Of a stretch of DNA of 64,000 nt, positions 36,595 to 46,901 are shown piece after piece; the stretch's first letter is position 1; every line of letters starts with the position of its first letter. This DNA is from Maribacter arcticus (GTDB taxonomy: Bacteria > Bacteroidota > Bacteroidia > Flavobacteriales > Flavobacteriaceae). The stretch is from positions 1 to 64,000 of the forward strand of contig NZ_FUYL01000007.1 of NCBI RefSeq assembly GCF_900167935.1, written 5' to 3'. Below the pieces are notes generated by a model. That model made no database searches. It was not told the DNA's origin and saw only the letters and a list, made by a program, of their open reading frames with translations. Made by a program: the position numbers and the translations under genes.

Positions 36595-38859
36595 ATGCCT
36601 AAAAACGCTTTAAAAAGCTACAGCTATTTTCTAAGTATTTCTGTTTTGTGTTTGCTACTTGTTTCATGTGCCAATGTGGGTAAACAGAGTTTAGTGATGC
36701 AAACAGAAAATACAATGGCGCTCGATGTAGATGATACTCAAGATTCCACAAAGCTTAAAGCAACTCATGTTATTCCTTCTAAAAACCAATATAATGCCCT
36801 TAAAGATGAATTTATAGCCTTCGTCCATTTTGGACCAAATACGTTCAGTAGAATGGAATGGGGAAGTGGTATGGAAGATCCTGCTATTTTCAATCTTCAA
36901 AATCTCGATACTGATCAGTGGTGTAAGGTCATGAAAGATGCTGGTATGAAAAAAGTCATCATTACGGCCAAACACCACGATGGTTTTGTTTTGTGGCAAA
37001 GTAGGTATACCAAACATGGGGTGATGTCTTCACCATACAAAAATGGAGAGGGCGATGTTTTGAAAGAATTATCAGAATCTTGTAAGAAATATGATATTAA
37101 ATTGGGGGTTTACCTTTCCCCAGCTGATTTATTTCAAATTGAAAATGCAGATGGACTTTATGGCAACTTGAGTGAATACACAAAACGTACCATACCTAGA
37201 GAGATAGAAGGCAGACCCTTTGAGAACAAAACCACTTTTGAGTTCGAAGTGGACGATTACAATGAATATTTTTTAAATCAATTGTTTGAATTGCTAACGG
37301 AATATGGCCCTATGCATGAGGTTTGGTTCGATGGTGCCCATCCTAAGCGTAAAGGAAATCAGCAATATAAATATAGAGATTGGAAAAAAATAATTACCGA
37401 ATTGGCTCCTAATGCAGTAGTGTTTGGAAAGGAAGGTACGCGTTGGTGCGGAAATGAGGCCGGGGCCACAAGAGATACCGAGTGGAACGTAGTACCTTAT
37501 GAAGAGGATCCAAGAACAATGAACTTGTTCGCAGATATTACCGATGAAGATGTAGGAAGTTTGGAGAAATTGGCAGCTGGTAAATTTTTACATTATCAAC
37601 CTGCTGAGACGAACACCTCAATACGCGAAGGATGGTTTTATAGAGATGACACTGATCAAAAGGTGAGAACTACCGATGATGTTTTTGATATCTATGAAAG
37701 GTCTGTTGGTGGAAATTCTGTTTTTCTATTAAATATCCCTCCTAATCGTGAGGGTAAATTTTCAGGCCAAGATGTTCAGGTCTTAAAAGAAACCGGTCAA
37801 AGAATTAGGGAAACCTACGGGGTTAACTTATTGGAAGGTGCAGAGGGTCCAAAAGAACTTTTAGATAATGATCAAGAAACCAATTTGGTTCTGCAAGGGG
37901 AACAACCAATAGTTGAGATAATGCTTCCTAAAGCAACGAAGATCAATAGATTTCTTGTTCAGGAGAATGTGAATATATCTGGAGAACGTATTGCTAAACA
38001 TTCATTAGATGCCTGGGTAGATGATGAGTGGAAAGAAGTTGCAACTGCAACTAATATTGGGTATAAAAGAATATTACGGTTTCCTGAAGTAACGACAACT
38101 AAGCTTCGGCTTCGAATTCTTGAATCGAGATATATTCCTGTGCTACAAAATGTTTCAGCGCATTATTTTGAAAGCAGGCCACCACAATTACAATTTACTA
38201 GAAATAGTAAGGGAGAAGTTTCTATCGAACCTAAGGTGTCTGATTTTGGATGGAATCCTAATGGTGAAAATGCAGGCGCTAATTTAAACAAGGGAATGCA
38301 AATCTTCTACACTACAGATGGTCAAGAACCTTCTGCAGAATCTAGCTTGTTTACAGAACCATTTTTATTTGGTGAAGGAGAGTTAAAAGCTATCGCAATA
38401 AAAAATGAAGAAAAAGGAAGTGTAGCTAGAATTAATTTCGGAATTTCTAAAATGTCATGGAAATTGGTTTCAACCAGTAGTATACAAGAAAAGCATGATG
38501 CTAATTTACTTTTTGATGAAAATCTAAAAACCTATTGGCAGTCGCAAATGAAAGATGAAAACCAATTTGTTATTCTTGATTTGGGTAAGAAAATAGACAT
38601 CAAATCATTCGCGTATACACCGCCAACTTCGACTGCTGACGGAATGATCCAGAAAGGAACTATTTTCTCGAGTGATGATGGTGAAAATTGGACCAAACAA
38701 GACACCTTTACCTTTGGAAACCTGATCAATGACCCAACGCAACGCATGCATAAGTTTAAGCAAAGTTTTTCTACGCGCTTTGTTAAGTTACAGGCTGATG
38801 AAATTGCAGGTGATGGTAATTCAACTGCCATCGCAGAGTTAGATTTTTATATGCATTAA
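36595..38859 (+). CDS. Alpha-L-fucosidase (GH29) lipoprotein with C-terminal discoidin-type domains
   Basis: The product has 754 residues with a lipoprotein signal (LCLLLVSC, Cys25). The GH29 catalytic barrel runs to about residue 410: FVHFGPNTFSRMEWG, KKVIITAKHHDGFVLW, and the nucleophile Asp in HEVWFDGAHPKRKG. After it come an F5/8 type C-like sandwich, a chitobiase-type segment (FYTTDGQEPSAESSLFTEP) and a second F5/8C-like domain (ENLKTYWQSQM to the end). It should release L-fucose from marine polysaccharides or glycoconjugates at the cell surface. It is monocistronic. Confidence 0.92.
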   Translation: MPKNALKSYSYFLSISVLCLLLVSCANVGKQSLVMQTENTMALDVDDTQDSTKLKATHVIPSKNQYNALKDEFIAFVHFGPNTFSRMEWGSGMEDPAIFNLQNLDTDQWCKVMKDAGMKKVIITAKHHDGFVLWQSRYTKHGVMSSPYKNGEGDVLKELSESCKKYDIKLGVYLSPADLFQIENADGLYGNLSEYTKRTIPREIEGRPFENKTTFEFEVDDYNEYFLNQLFELLTEYGPMHEVWFDGAHPKRKGNQQYKYRDWKKIITELAPNAVVFGKEGTRWCGNEAGATRDTEWNVVPYEEDPRTMNLFADITDEDVGSLEKLAAGKFLHYQPAETNTSIREGWFYRDDTDQKVRTTDDVFDIYERSVGGNSVFLLNIPPNREGKFSGQDVQVLKETGQRIRETYGVNLLEGAEGPKELLDNDQETNLVLQGEQPIVEIMLPKATKINRFLVQENVNISGERIAKHSLDAWVDDEWKEVATATNIGYKRILRFPEVTTTKLRLRILESRYIPVLQNVSAHYFESRPPQLQFTRNSKGEVSIEPKVSDFGWNPNGENAGANLNKGMQIFYTTDGQEPSAESSLFTEPFLFGEGELKAIAIKNEEKGSVARINFGISKMSWKLVSTSSIQEKHDANLLFDENLKTYWQSQMKDENQFVILDLGKKIDIKSFAYTPPTSTADGMIQKGTIFSSDDGENWTKQDTFTFGNLINDPTQRMHKFKQSFSTRFVKLQADEIAGDGNSTAIAELDFYMH

Positions 38860-38924
38860 GCCTTATAATGGTTTGAAATTAAAAACCTATTAACATCGTA
38901 ATAATATTAATTGGATATTTACTT

Positions 38925-41900
38925 TCATCTTTTATAGTCAAAAGAAATCCAATCTGCATGGCAAATGTTTTGAGTTGTATTTTCTTTGTTTGTGAAGACT
39001 AAATATAAGTTAGCACTAATTTTAGTTGGAGAAACGGGTATGTTGTAGTAAACTGTTTCTTCCTTCCCATTATGGGCCAATATTTGTTCACCTATTATTG
39101 GACCATCTATGCGGTCTTCATGAATTTCAACTGCGCCTTTAAATTCTTGATCTAAATTATAGAAAGCCGCAAATTTTAAATGCTTTAGGCCTTTTAAATT
39201 AACGGCATTAAATTTTAAGTATGAACCATCTTGCAAAACCCCAACTACTCTTGATTTACTGGTGCTCCAAGTTCCGGTACCTTCCTTAATCTCATTTGCA
39301 TTTTCAGCTTCAATTTTCTGACTTCTGAAAATTATTTGCTCACTCACGGTAAGTTCAGAATTAGGTTGATTCAGATTGCCTTTATCGCGATAAGAAACCA
39401 TTAAAACATAGTTGCCTTCGCCTTGCTTACCTATATGTTCATTAAACGTTAGTGTACCTGTAAGAGGAAGTGATTTTTTAACTTTCTCATTTTGAGGTTT
39501 TAAGTCTAATATATAGTCTACCATTTGAGAAACCTCTTCAACAGTAAGTTGTGGGTGTGCAGACATAGCATTATCACCCCAAGCGCCACCGCCACCTTTT
39601 ATGATTTTTGAAACTAAATAACCTGTATCGTCTTTACTATATCGTTTTGCAATATCGGTATAGCTAGGTCCGTTCACTTTATCTAATACAGCATGGCATG
39701 CCTTACAGTCAGATGCTTCGATTGCTTTTTTGCCAAGTGGCTCAAGATTACGCTGATGACCTAAGGTCGCTTTTACAAAATCTCTACCTTCGGGTATATA
39801 ATCGAAAGTCACTTTTACATCATCTACAGAAATTGAGTTATTCTGGGTAGAACCATCTTGTTTGTCGGCTACAATGATTTTATAATTCAATTTCTTGCCA
39901 TCCCAATAAATTGAATCGTTGTTCGTGATATTAATTGCAAGGGTAGGAGTGTCATTGCCAACCAATATTTTTGAACTTGTTGTCGATGTGTTTCCATCAG
40001 TATCGGTAACCTTTAAAACAACATTGTAACTACCATCTTTAGTAAAAATAAATTCTGGGTTTTGCTCTTGAGATTGCGATATGTCTTCAGTGAAATACCA
40101 ATCGTAGGTAAGTGCATCGTGGTCAAAATCGATAGAGTTTTCTGCGGAAAATTTCACGGATAAAGGTGTGGCCCCAACAATTTTATCATGTTCTAATTTG
40201 GCAACCGGTTTTCTATTTCCTTTGATATAGGAAATGCTACTTAAACGGGCGTCTAAATTTTGCGAATTCCATTTTTGACCATATTCTAACACATACATAT
40301 TACCGTTAGATGCAAAGATCATATCCATAGGATGTGAAAATTCCTCATTGGGCATAAATGCATCAGCCTTTACATAATTCTGATTCTCATCTAGGGTGAT
40401 GACGTAAATCCAATCTCTCATCCATTCGTAAACAAACAATTTGTCTTCGAAATAGCTAGGCCAAAGATTTTCAGCATTTGCCATGTCCGATTCGTGAAAA
40501 ACTGGTCCAGCCATAGGGTTTATTCCGCCTTCGCCCATCCAAGGAAATTCTTCAGACCTAAAGTAGGTCATTGGTATCATCGATTTTTGTGCTGGTGGCA
40601 TCTCTTGAATTCCGGTATTGTTTGGAGAATTATTGATAAGGTGTTCTGGGTCAACTTTATCACCTGCAATATTGGTTGCAAAATCAAAATCATTATACGC
40701 CTCATTATATCCTCTGGTAAATGGCCAACCCCAGAAACCAGCATTTTTAGCCTGATTGTATTCTCCCATACCACTAGGGCCACGGTTAGGATCTGCCTTA
40801 CCGGCATCTGGACCAATATCGCCCCAATATAGAATACCTGTTTTGCTATCTATGGAATGTCTAAATGGGTTTCGTAAACCCATTGCATATATTTCGGGTC
40901 TTGTTTTGGCAGTGCCACTAGGAAATAGATTTCCATCTGGGATAGAGTAATTACCGTCTTTCTCAGGTCTTATTCGTAATATTTTACCTCTTAGGTCGTT
41001 CGTATTTGCAGCAGAACGTTGAGAATCCCATCCGGCTCTGTTAGGGCGTTCATCCATCGGGGCAAACCCAGAAGATTCAAAAGGATTAGTATTATCGCCC
41101 AGGGCAATAAATAGGTTTCCATTAGGGCCGAATTCTAATGCGCCTCCACTATGACAGCATTGACGGTCGGTAGGTATTTCTATTAAAATTTTCTCGGAAT
41201 CTAAATTTAGTTCATCACCTTTTAATGTGAAGCGAGAAACATGTTGTTTAGACATGTCACCTTTAACGGAGTATAAAAGATAGACCCAATTATTCTGTGT
41301 GTAGTTTGGATCTACGGCCAAACCTAAAAGTCCATCCTCATTACCATAAAACAAGTCTAGCTGCGCAATTGTTTTCGTTTTTTCAGTGTCGAATTCAAAA
41401 AGTTTTAAAGCTCCATGACGCTCTATGAACAAAATACCTCTGCCAGGTAGCTCATCTAACTCCATTGGCTCGTTCAGATTAAAGTCCAGTATTTTTTTAA
41501 CGAAACGGTCTTCAGGTGGAACTCTATCTGTTTTTGTCAAGGAATAGTTTAAGGTGCCATTACCGACGGCATAGGTGATACCACCTAATAAATGAGACAA
41601 GAATGTTGGGTTTACGAATGTTTCATCGGTATGTCCCATTTCGGTGTAGAAGGCTCTACCACCATTATACTCATGATACCAAGCAATAGGGTGACCTTCG
41701 GGGTTCGTGCCGCCTTCATAACTATTTTCATCAATGGAGATAAGCACATTTATATTAGGATTTATATTCTTGAAATTATACCACTCGTCGCTTTTGGTCC
41801 ATGATCCATCTATGTGCTGGGTAGATGAATGTGATTTATCGTTAATAATCAATTTGGCTTCTTGAATACGCGGATGGTCATTGAATAAAGCTCCAACTAA

Positions 41901-42290
41901 TTTGCTATACCACGGCCAATCGTATTCTGTATCTGTTGCTGCATGAATGCCTACAAAGCCTCCACCAGCTTGAATGTAACGTTCAAAATCTGCTTGTTGA
42001 ACATCGTTTAAAATATCTCTGGTTGTGTTATTGAATATGACTGCAGCATAGTTTTTTAAAGAATCTTCTACCATGTAATTGGCATCTTCGGTTGCGATAA
42101 CCTTATATCCGTTTTCCTCACCTAATTTCTTAATAGCTTCAACCCCAGCTTCTATAGAGCCGTGTCTAAACCCTTGAGTTTTGCTGAAAACTAATATGGT
42201 TTCTTTTTTTTTTGTGCAGTTTGTAAAAAGAGTAATACAGAGTAACACAGAACAAATTTGTATAATTGATTTGTTCGAGAAATTAGTCAT
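38925..42290 (-). CDS. Giant lipoprotein: ThuA, sugar dehydrogenase, PKD, cytochrome c and CBM-like domains
   Basis: The product has 1121 residues. In order: lipoprotein signal (Cys25); ThuA-like domain (ILVFSKTQGFRHGSIEAG to about 245); glucose/sorbosone dehydrogenase beta-propeller (ILFIERHGALKLFE, CHSGGALEFGPNGNLFIALGD, about 275-690); PKD domain (KFSAENSIDFDHDALTYDW); haem c domain with CKACH at 862-866; and a C-terminal CBM6-like domain (IEAENANEIKEGTGTWSTS). It couples sugar binding, oxidation and electron transfer in one periplasmic or surface protein. It is converged upon by the fucosidase gene, and its substrate is unknown. Confidence 0.9.
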   Translation of the reverse strand: MTNFSNKSIIQICSVLLCITLFTNCTKKKETILVFSKTQGFRHGSIEAGVEAIKKLGEENGYKVIATEDANYMVEDSLKNYAAVIFNNTTRDILNDVQQADFERYIQAGGGFVGIHAATDTEYDWPWYSKLVGALFNDHPRIQEAKLIINDKSHSSTQHIDGSWTKSDEWYNFKNINPNINVLISIDENSYEGGTNPEGHPIAWYHEYNGGRAFYTEMGHTDETFVNPTFLSHLLGGITYAVGNGTLNYSLTKTDRVPPEDRFVKKILDFNLNEPMELDELPGRGILFIERHGALKLFEFDTEKTKTIAQLDLFYGNEDGLLGLAVDPNYTQNNWVYLLYSVKGDMSKQHVSRFTLKGDELNLDSEKILIEIPTDRQCCHSGGALEFGPNGNLFIALGDNTNPFESSGFAPMDERPNRAGWDSQRSAANTNDLRGKILRIRPEKDGNYSIPDGNLFPSGTAKTRPEIYAMGLRNPFRHSIDSKTGILYWGDIGPDAGKADPNRGPSGMGEYNQAKNAGFWGWPFTRGYNEAYNDFDFATNIAGDKVDPEHLINNSPNNTGIQEMPPAQKSMIPMTYFRSEEFPWMGEGGINPMAGPVFHESDMANAENLWPSYFEDKLFVYEWMRDWIYVITLDENQNYVKADAFMPNEEFSHPMDMIFASNGNMYVLEYGQKWNSQNLDARLSSISYIKGNRKPVAKLEHDKIVGATPLSVKFSAENSIDFDHDALTYDWYFTEDISQSQEQNPEFIFTKDGSYNVVLKVTDTDGNTSTTSSKILVGNDTPTLAINITNNDSIYWDGKKLNYKIIVADKQDGSTQNNSISVDDVKVTFDYIPEGRDFVKATLGHQRNLEPLGKKAIEASDCKACHAVLDKVNGPSYTDIAKRYSKDDTGYLVSKIIKGGGGAWGDNAMSAHPQLTVEEVSQMVDYILDLKPQNEKVKKSLPLTGTLTFNEHIGKQGEGNYVLMVSYRDKGNLNQPNSELTVSEQIIFRSQKIEAENANEIKEGTGTWSTSKSRVVGVLQDGSYLKFNAVNLKGLKHLKFAAFYNLDQEFKGAVEIHEDRIDGPIIGEQILAHNGKEETVYYNIPVSPTKISANLYLVFTNKENTTQNICHADWISFDYKR

Positions 42291-42506
42291 TGGTTTTATT
42301 GGTGGTTAATAGTTTACCCTTCATAATCAGGGTTTTAGAATAATTGATATTTAGCCTTGGTAAAAGAGCTGGCTAAAGATAAGAAAATGGGATTGTTGTT
42401 CATTTAATGAATTTACCAAAGTTTAGTTTTTGGTTTATTACAGTTATTTTATGTTGAACAATTTAGTGTTATCTTGAAGTTTTATAAAAGCTCTTTTCGA
42501 ATAAAT

Positions 42507-43919
42507 ATGCCTATGTGGACCACAATTATTGTTGGTGTTTATATTGTTTTAACGCTGATTATAGTTTTATCTATTATTCTTTATGGCGCCAAACCAACAA
42601 AGAGTTTAGCTTGGCTTTTAGCGATTTTCGCATTACCCGTTGGTGGTATCATGTTTTATCTTTTATTGGGTCGAAATAGAAGAAAACGTAAACTTATACG
42701 CCTTAAGAAAAACATGTTCTCTAAGCTACCATGGCCTAATACAGAACAAAAAAATGTTTTCAATGGTAGGTATAGCAAATTGATGACGCTTTGCTATAAG
42801 AGCTCACATTTTCCTCCTACATCGAATAATAAACTACATTTATTGAAAGATGGAAGAACTACTTTTGAAGCTATATTTTATGCGTTAGAAAATGCAAAGG
42901 TTCAAATTCATATACAATATTATATTTTTGAGGATGGTGAGTTGGCCACTAAGCTGTTTGAGTTATTCAAGAAAAAAATAGAGGTAGGTGTTGTGATTAG
43001 ATTAATTTATGATGGTATTGGTAGTTTTTCATTAAGTAAAAAATATTTAAATGAATTAGTAGAAATTGGTGTTGAAGTATATTCATTTCTTCCTTTTAAA
43101 TTTGGACGATATTTCTCTTCACTTAATTATCGAAACCACAGAAAAATAATAGTGGTCGATGGCACTGTTGCTTTCACTGGCGGAATTAATATTTCTGATA
43201 AATACCTTAAAGGCCAAGTTGGACTTGGTAAATGGCACGACATGCACTTAAGGTTAGAGGGTCCTTCGGCCAAACAACTCGATCAAGTTTTTATGACAGA
43301 TTGGTATTTAGTGAGTACAGAACTATTACAGCCAATAGAACTCTCGCCACGCAATTTAGAATCTGTTTCGAATGAATTGGTGCAGATAGTGGCAGGAGGT
43401 CCTGATGATGATTTTCCAGTACTGGAACAGACCTATTTTTCTATAATTAACATGGCTAAAAAGTACATTTATATAACCAACCCATATATAATACCGGGTC
43501 AATCTCTTATACGTGCATTGCAGACCGCTGCCCTAAGCGGTGTTGATGTACGTTTGCTAGTGTCTGAAAATGCAGATAATAAAGTGGTTAGCTGGGCTGT
43601 TCATTCCTATTTTGAGCTGTTTTTAAAATCGGGCATTAAAATCTATCTTTTCCCTGACGGATTTTTACATAGTAAAATTATGGTGAGTGATGATGCCATT
43701 TCTTCAATCGGTACGGCAAATTTAGATGACCGTAGTTTTGAACAGAATTATGAGGTAAACGCCATTATGTATCATAAGGGGTTTGCCAAGCTTTTAAAAG
43801 AAGACTTTCTACAAGATTGTATGGGGAGTAATGAACTACGTTATGATGAATTTATTCAAAGATCTTGGGGCAAAAAGCTAAAAGAAGGTTTTGGTAAAGT
43901 TTTAAGTCCACTGTTTTGA
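42507..43919 (+). CDS. cls: Cardiolipin synthase (two-HKD phospholipase D type)
   Basis: ATG 42507 gives MPMWTTIIVGVYIVLTL, a proper first membrane segment; an in-frame TTG at 42474 would add 11 residues. Two N-terminal membrane segments are followed by two PLD domains with complete HKD motifs (NYRNHRKIIVVDGTVAFTGG and LHSKIMVSDDAISSIGTANLD). It joins two phosphatidylglycerols to cardiolipin at the inner membrane. It stands alone, convergent with the lipoprotein gene at 43929. Confidence 0.92.
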   Translation: MPMWTTIIVGVYIVLTLIIVLSIILYGAKPTKSLAWLLAIFALPVGGIMFYLLLGRNRRKRKLIRLKKNMFSKLPWPNTEQKNVFNGRYSKLMTLCYKSSHFPPTSNNKLHLLKDGRTTFEAIFYALENAKVQIHIQYYIFEDGELATKLFELFKKKIEVGVVIRLIYDGIGSFSLSKKYLNELVEIGVEVYSFLPFKFGRYFSSLNYRNHRKIIVVDGTVAFTGGINISDKYLKGQVGLGKWHDMHLRLEGPSAKQLDQVFMTDWYLVSTELLQPIELSPRNLESVSNELVQIVAGGPDDDFPVLEQTYFSIINMAKKYIYITNPYIIPGQSLIRALQTAALSGVDVRLLVSENADNKVVSWAVHSYFELFLKSGIKIYLFPDGFLHSKIMVSDDAISSIGTANLDDRSFEQNYEVNAIMYHKGFAKLLKEDFLQDCMGSNELRYDEFIQRSWGKKLKEGFGKVLSPLF

Positions 43920-43928
43920 ATAAGCTAA

Positions 43929-44567
43929 TTAATCAACTTGTGAAGTAAAAATTAAATCTTGCTCTTCCAAAGCTGTAATGACTAATTTTATATAGTCTTT
44001 AATGGCTTTTTCAACGTTATTTGGGTCGGTGATATCGATAACGCCTCTCCAAATCATAGCTCTTTCTTTACCCTCGCAGATACAGTATAAAGTAGTTTCA
44101 GCATGGTATACGGTAAATTTTTCATAATAATTATCATCATAGTAAATACCTTGATGTTCTAAATAATCATCATTAAAACGAGATTGATGATCATCCCAAC
44201 GAGAAATAGATTTCATAAAGTTCTCACGATTTTCAGAGCCTGTAATTTTAGTAAATAGAATGGCATCAAAATCTTTGTCCAAAAGACTTTGTTCAACTTC
44301 ATCTAATTCTTTCTCGGTTTTTCTTGAATTGGTTAGTGATAAATCAAAAACATCAATACTTCGCAATGCCTCGACATTTCTACTCGTGAATTCTTTTTTA
44401 AGTTGACTTTCAAAATGTTCTCTAGCTTCTTCACTTTGTGTCATACCTACCAATAAAACTTTGTTGGCATTGAACAAGACTATATCTGGGTTCTTCCAAT
44501 TTTCCACTAAACTTATAGAAGAACAACCCATTAATAAAAATGAGAATACAATGAATATCTTTTTCAT
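43929..44567 (-). CDS. Stress-cluster lipoprotein of unknown function
   Basis: A 212-residue protein with a lipobox (LLMGCSS, Cys15). The mature part opens VENWKNPDIVLFNANKVLLVGM and has an alpha/beta pattern similar to small outer-membrane lipoproteins with a DUF4136-like layout; I cannot name the family with confidence. Its promoter carries an FNR-like palindrome with a perfect -7 element (44596-44638), so it belongs to the local stress regulon. Confidence 0.65.
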   Translation of the reverse strand: MKKIFIVFSFLLMGCSSISLVENWKNPDIVLFNANKVLLVGMTQSEEAREHFESQLKKEFTSRNVEALRSIDVFDLSLTNSRKTEKELDEVEQSLLDKDFDAILFTKITGSENRENFMKSISRWDDHQSRFNDDYLEHQGIYYDDNYYEKFTVYHAETTLYCICEGKERAMIWRGVIDITDPNNVEKAIKDYIKLVITALEEQDLIFTSQVD

Positions 44568-44595
44568 GCTACAGGTATTTATTAAGAATATAATT

Positions 44596-44638
44596 CAAAG
44601 TTAAGATTTAGAAAATATCAAGCATATGATAATGGTCA
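44596..44638 (-). promoter_or_regulatory. FNR-like palindrome plus -7 element (lipoprotein 43929)
   Basis: TGATAATGGTCA (44627-44638), then 23 nt, then TAACTTTG on the minus strand (44596-44603), a perfect TAnnTTTG. The ATG follows 29 nt later. Confidence 0.75.
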
Positions 44639-44679
44639 GTTGTTAATTAATGAATAAGGAATTACTTATCATGAAGAAG

Positions 44680-46050
44680 TTATAACCATAAATCTATGGT
44701 TTCGTTTAATTTTGGTATGTGGCATTCCCAACCCTTAGTATCTCTAATTTTTACTTTGAAAGCATCTAGGGCACCTGGTTCACCATGAATTAAATAAACT
44801 TGTTCAGGTACATTTTTGATATCATCTATCCAATGTAAAAGTTCTGCTTGGTCTGCATGAGCAGACAGACTTTCTATTAAATGAATACTAGCTTTTACCG
44901 GATAATATTTTCCGAATATCTTAAGTTCATGTGTACCTTCCAATAATTGTCTACCTCTTGTGCCTTCAGCTTGGTAACCAACTAATAGTACATTTGTTTT
45001 AGGCTCATCAACTAACTGTTTAAGGTAGGTGAGAACCCTGCCGCCAGTTACCATACCACTACCAGCAATGACGATTTTAGGCCTGGGGTCGTCTATAGTT
45101 TTCCAAGTATCTGCGTATGATGTAATTATGGTAACATGGTTGCACATAGCTTCAAATTCGTTCATCGATAAATTGTGCCAATCTGGATATTGCTGAAATA
45201 CATTGAGTACATTATTACCCATAGGACTATCAATGAAAATTGGAATATTGGGTATTTTGTTCTTCTTATACATTTGCCATAATAAATACATAAGCAATTG
45301 TAGACGTTCAACTGCAAAGGAAGGTATAATCAAGGTTCCTCTGTCATTTATAGTTTTTTGAATAAGATTGCTTAAAACCTCGGTAATATTTTCCTCAGGA
45401 TGTAATTTATTGCCATAGGTGCTTTCTAAGAAAAGATAATCTGCCCATTTTGGTCTTTCTGGCGGGGATAAAAGCTCATCATTTAATCTACCAACATCAC
45501 CTGAAAAAACGAAGACCTTCTCGAACATTTCAAGATGTATAAAAGTTGAACCAATAATATGGCCATTATATTTAAACTGAAATCGTTTATTTTCTGAAAG
45601 CTCGATCCAATCATCCTTTTTGCACCCTGAGAATAACTTAATGGTGTTTTCAGCTTCTCTAAGATCGTAAAAAGGTAGAGCAACAGGGTGTTTAGAATAC
45701 CCTTCTTCATTTGCCTTTTTAGCTTGCTCTTCTTGAATTTTAGCACTGTCGAGTAAAATTATACGTGCAATTGCCAAGGTAGGTTCTGTAGCCAAAATGC
45801 TGCCCTTAAATCCTTCTTTCACTAAACGCGGTAAATAGCCCGTATGGTCTAAATGGCCATGCGTTAATAGAACAACATCTATTTTGCTGACATCGATAGG
45901 TAGTGGTTCCCAATTTATTTCACGTAACTCTTTAAGTCCTTGAAACATTCCACAATCTATAAGTATATTTATTTCAGGTGTTTCTATATAGAATTTAGAT
46001 CCAGTAACCGTACCTGATGCACCTAAAAATTTTATGCTAACTTTTTTCAT
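44680..46050 (-). CDS. Beta-CASP metallo-beta-lactamase-fold RNA-processing-type hydrolase
   Basis: At 456 residues it has the MBL metal site LLTHGHLDHTGYLP and FSGDVGRL. The beta-CASP insert (IFIDSPMGNNVLNVF) is followed by the RNA-specificity C-terminus (GSGMVTGGRVLTYL, LSAHADQAELLHW). Relatives are CPSF73-like nucleases that cleave RNA with two zinc ions. It is the last gene of a minus-strand operon that begins at 49145 (Usp, small eRF1-like protein, MscS, ATP-cone nuclease, this gene). Confidence 0.9.
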   Translation of the reverse strand: MKKVSIKFLGASGTVTGSKFYIETPEINILIDCGMFQGLKELREINWEPLPIDVSKIDVVLLTHGHLDHTGYLPRLVKEGFKGSILATEPTLAIARIILLDSAKIQEEQAKKANEEGYSKHPVALPFYDLREAENTIKLFSGCKKDDWIELSENKRFQFKYNGHIIGSTFIHLEMFEKVFVFSGDVGRLNDELLSPPERPKWADYLFLESTYGNKLHPEENITEVLSNLIQKTINDRGTLIIPSFAVERLQLLMYLLWQMYKKNKIPNIPIFIDSPMGNNVLNVFQQYPDWHNLSMNEFEAMCNHVTIITSYADTWKTIDDPRPKIVIAGSGMVTGGRVLTYLKQLVDEPKTNVLLVGYQAEGTRGRQLLEGTHELKIFGKYYPVKASIHLIESLSAHADQAELLHWIDDIKNVPEQVYLIHGEPGALDAFKVKIRDTKGWECHIPKLNETIDLWL

Positions 46051-46054
46051 AGTA

Positions 46055-46900
46055 TTAAGATTTACAGAGTTGTTCTATCTCATCTAAAATTTTTGTTTTT
46101 CTAGTATTGGATATGCCTAAATGGTCCAGAAAGAATTTATCTTTTATGAGTTGTCGACATAAGACTACATTTCTACTTAGTAAAAATTGCTTTTCTCTAT
46201 TAGATAGTAAACTAGAGACTGTAATAGGGTAAAGGCTTAATCGGTCAATTCTATCTTTAAGTCCATCATTAATGGGGTGGTCCCAGCTTAAAAGGTAGAG
46301 GTCGGCACATTTTCCATACTTAATTGCATCTTCGGTGAATCGAGTATTGGTAACTACCCATCCTTTATTAAGAGGTTTGGTATTATTACTATTAGTTTCC
46401 CAATGAGCTTTTACATCATTATATCTAGAATGAATGTACAGCGGTACTTTTACATTACAGTTTCGACCTTCTTCATTATGAAATTTGCATTCTATTATTG
46501 TAACCGTATTATTTTTCTCAGCCACTACATCAATTTCATGGGTAACACACGCACCATTTAAAACGATATTTACTTCAACGTTATACCCCGAGTATTGTAA
46601 AATTGCACCAACAAAACGTTCGAACGGAAAACCAGTAGGTCCCAATTCATAAATTGCCTTCTTAAGTTTATATTTTGAGGCATAAACGGATTTGTTTTTT
46701 TTAAGTAGGGAGTAAGCTCTATTGTAAATTTCATTGGTAGTTATACCTTCATAAAGTTCATCATAGACTTTCCCGACAATTTCTTCTACTAACTCATGAT
46801 TTGCACCGCTATGTTTTAAAGAATTACGTAGCTTATCTAACGAAAATTTTACTTTTTGTCCTGAAGATTTTATGATATCGATAGTATTGTAGGTATCCAT
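46055..46900 (-). CDS. ATP-cone plus Mrr-like (PD-(D/E)XK) nuclease-fold protein
   Basis: The product has 281 residues. The first 90 form an ATP-cone (IIKSSGQKVKFSLDKLRNSLKHSGANHELVEEIV), the nucleotide-sensing module of ribonucleotide reductases. The centre carries a restriction-endonuclease-like core, with CVTHEIDVVAEKNNTVTIIECKFH giving the D...ExK active-site pattern. A helical tail ends NTRKTKILDEIEQLCKS. I infer a nucleotide-gated nuclease; no methylase or specificity subunit is nearby. It is tightly packed between MscS (1 nt) and the beta-CASP gene (4 nt). Confidence 0.75.
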   Translation of the reverse strand: MDTYNTIDIIKSSGQKVKFSLDKLRNSLKHSGANHELVEEIVGKVYDELYEGITTNEIYNRAYSLLKKNKSVYASKYKLKKAIYELGPTGFPFERFVGAILQYSGYNVEVNIVLNGACVTHEIDVVAEKNNTVTIIECKFHNEEGRNCNVKVPLYIHSRYNDVKAHWETNSNNTKPLNKGWVVTNTRFTEDAIKYGKCADLYLLSWDHPINDGLKDRIDRLSLYPITVSSLLSNREKQFLLSRNVVLCRQLIKDKFFLDHLGISNTRKTKILDEIEQLCKS

Positions 46901-46901
46901 A

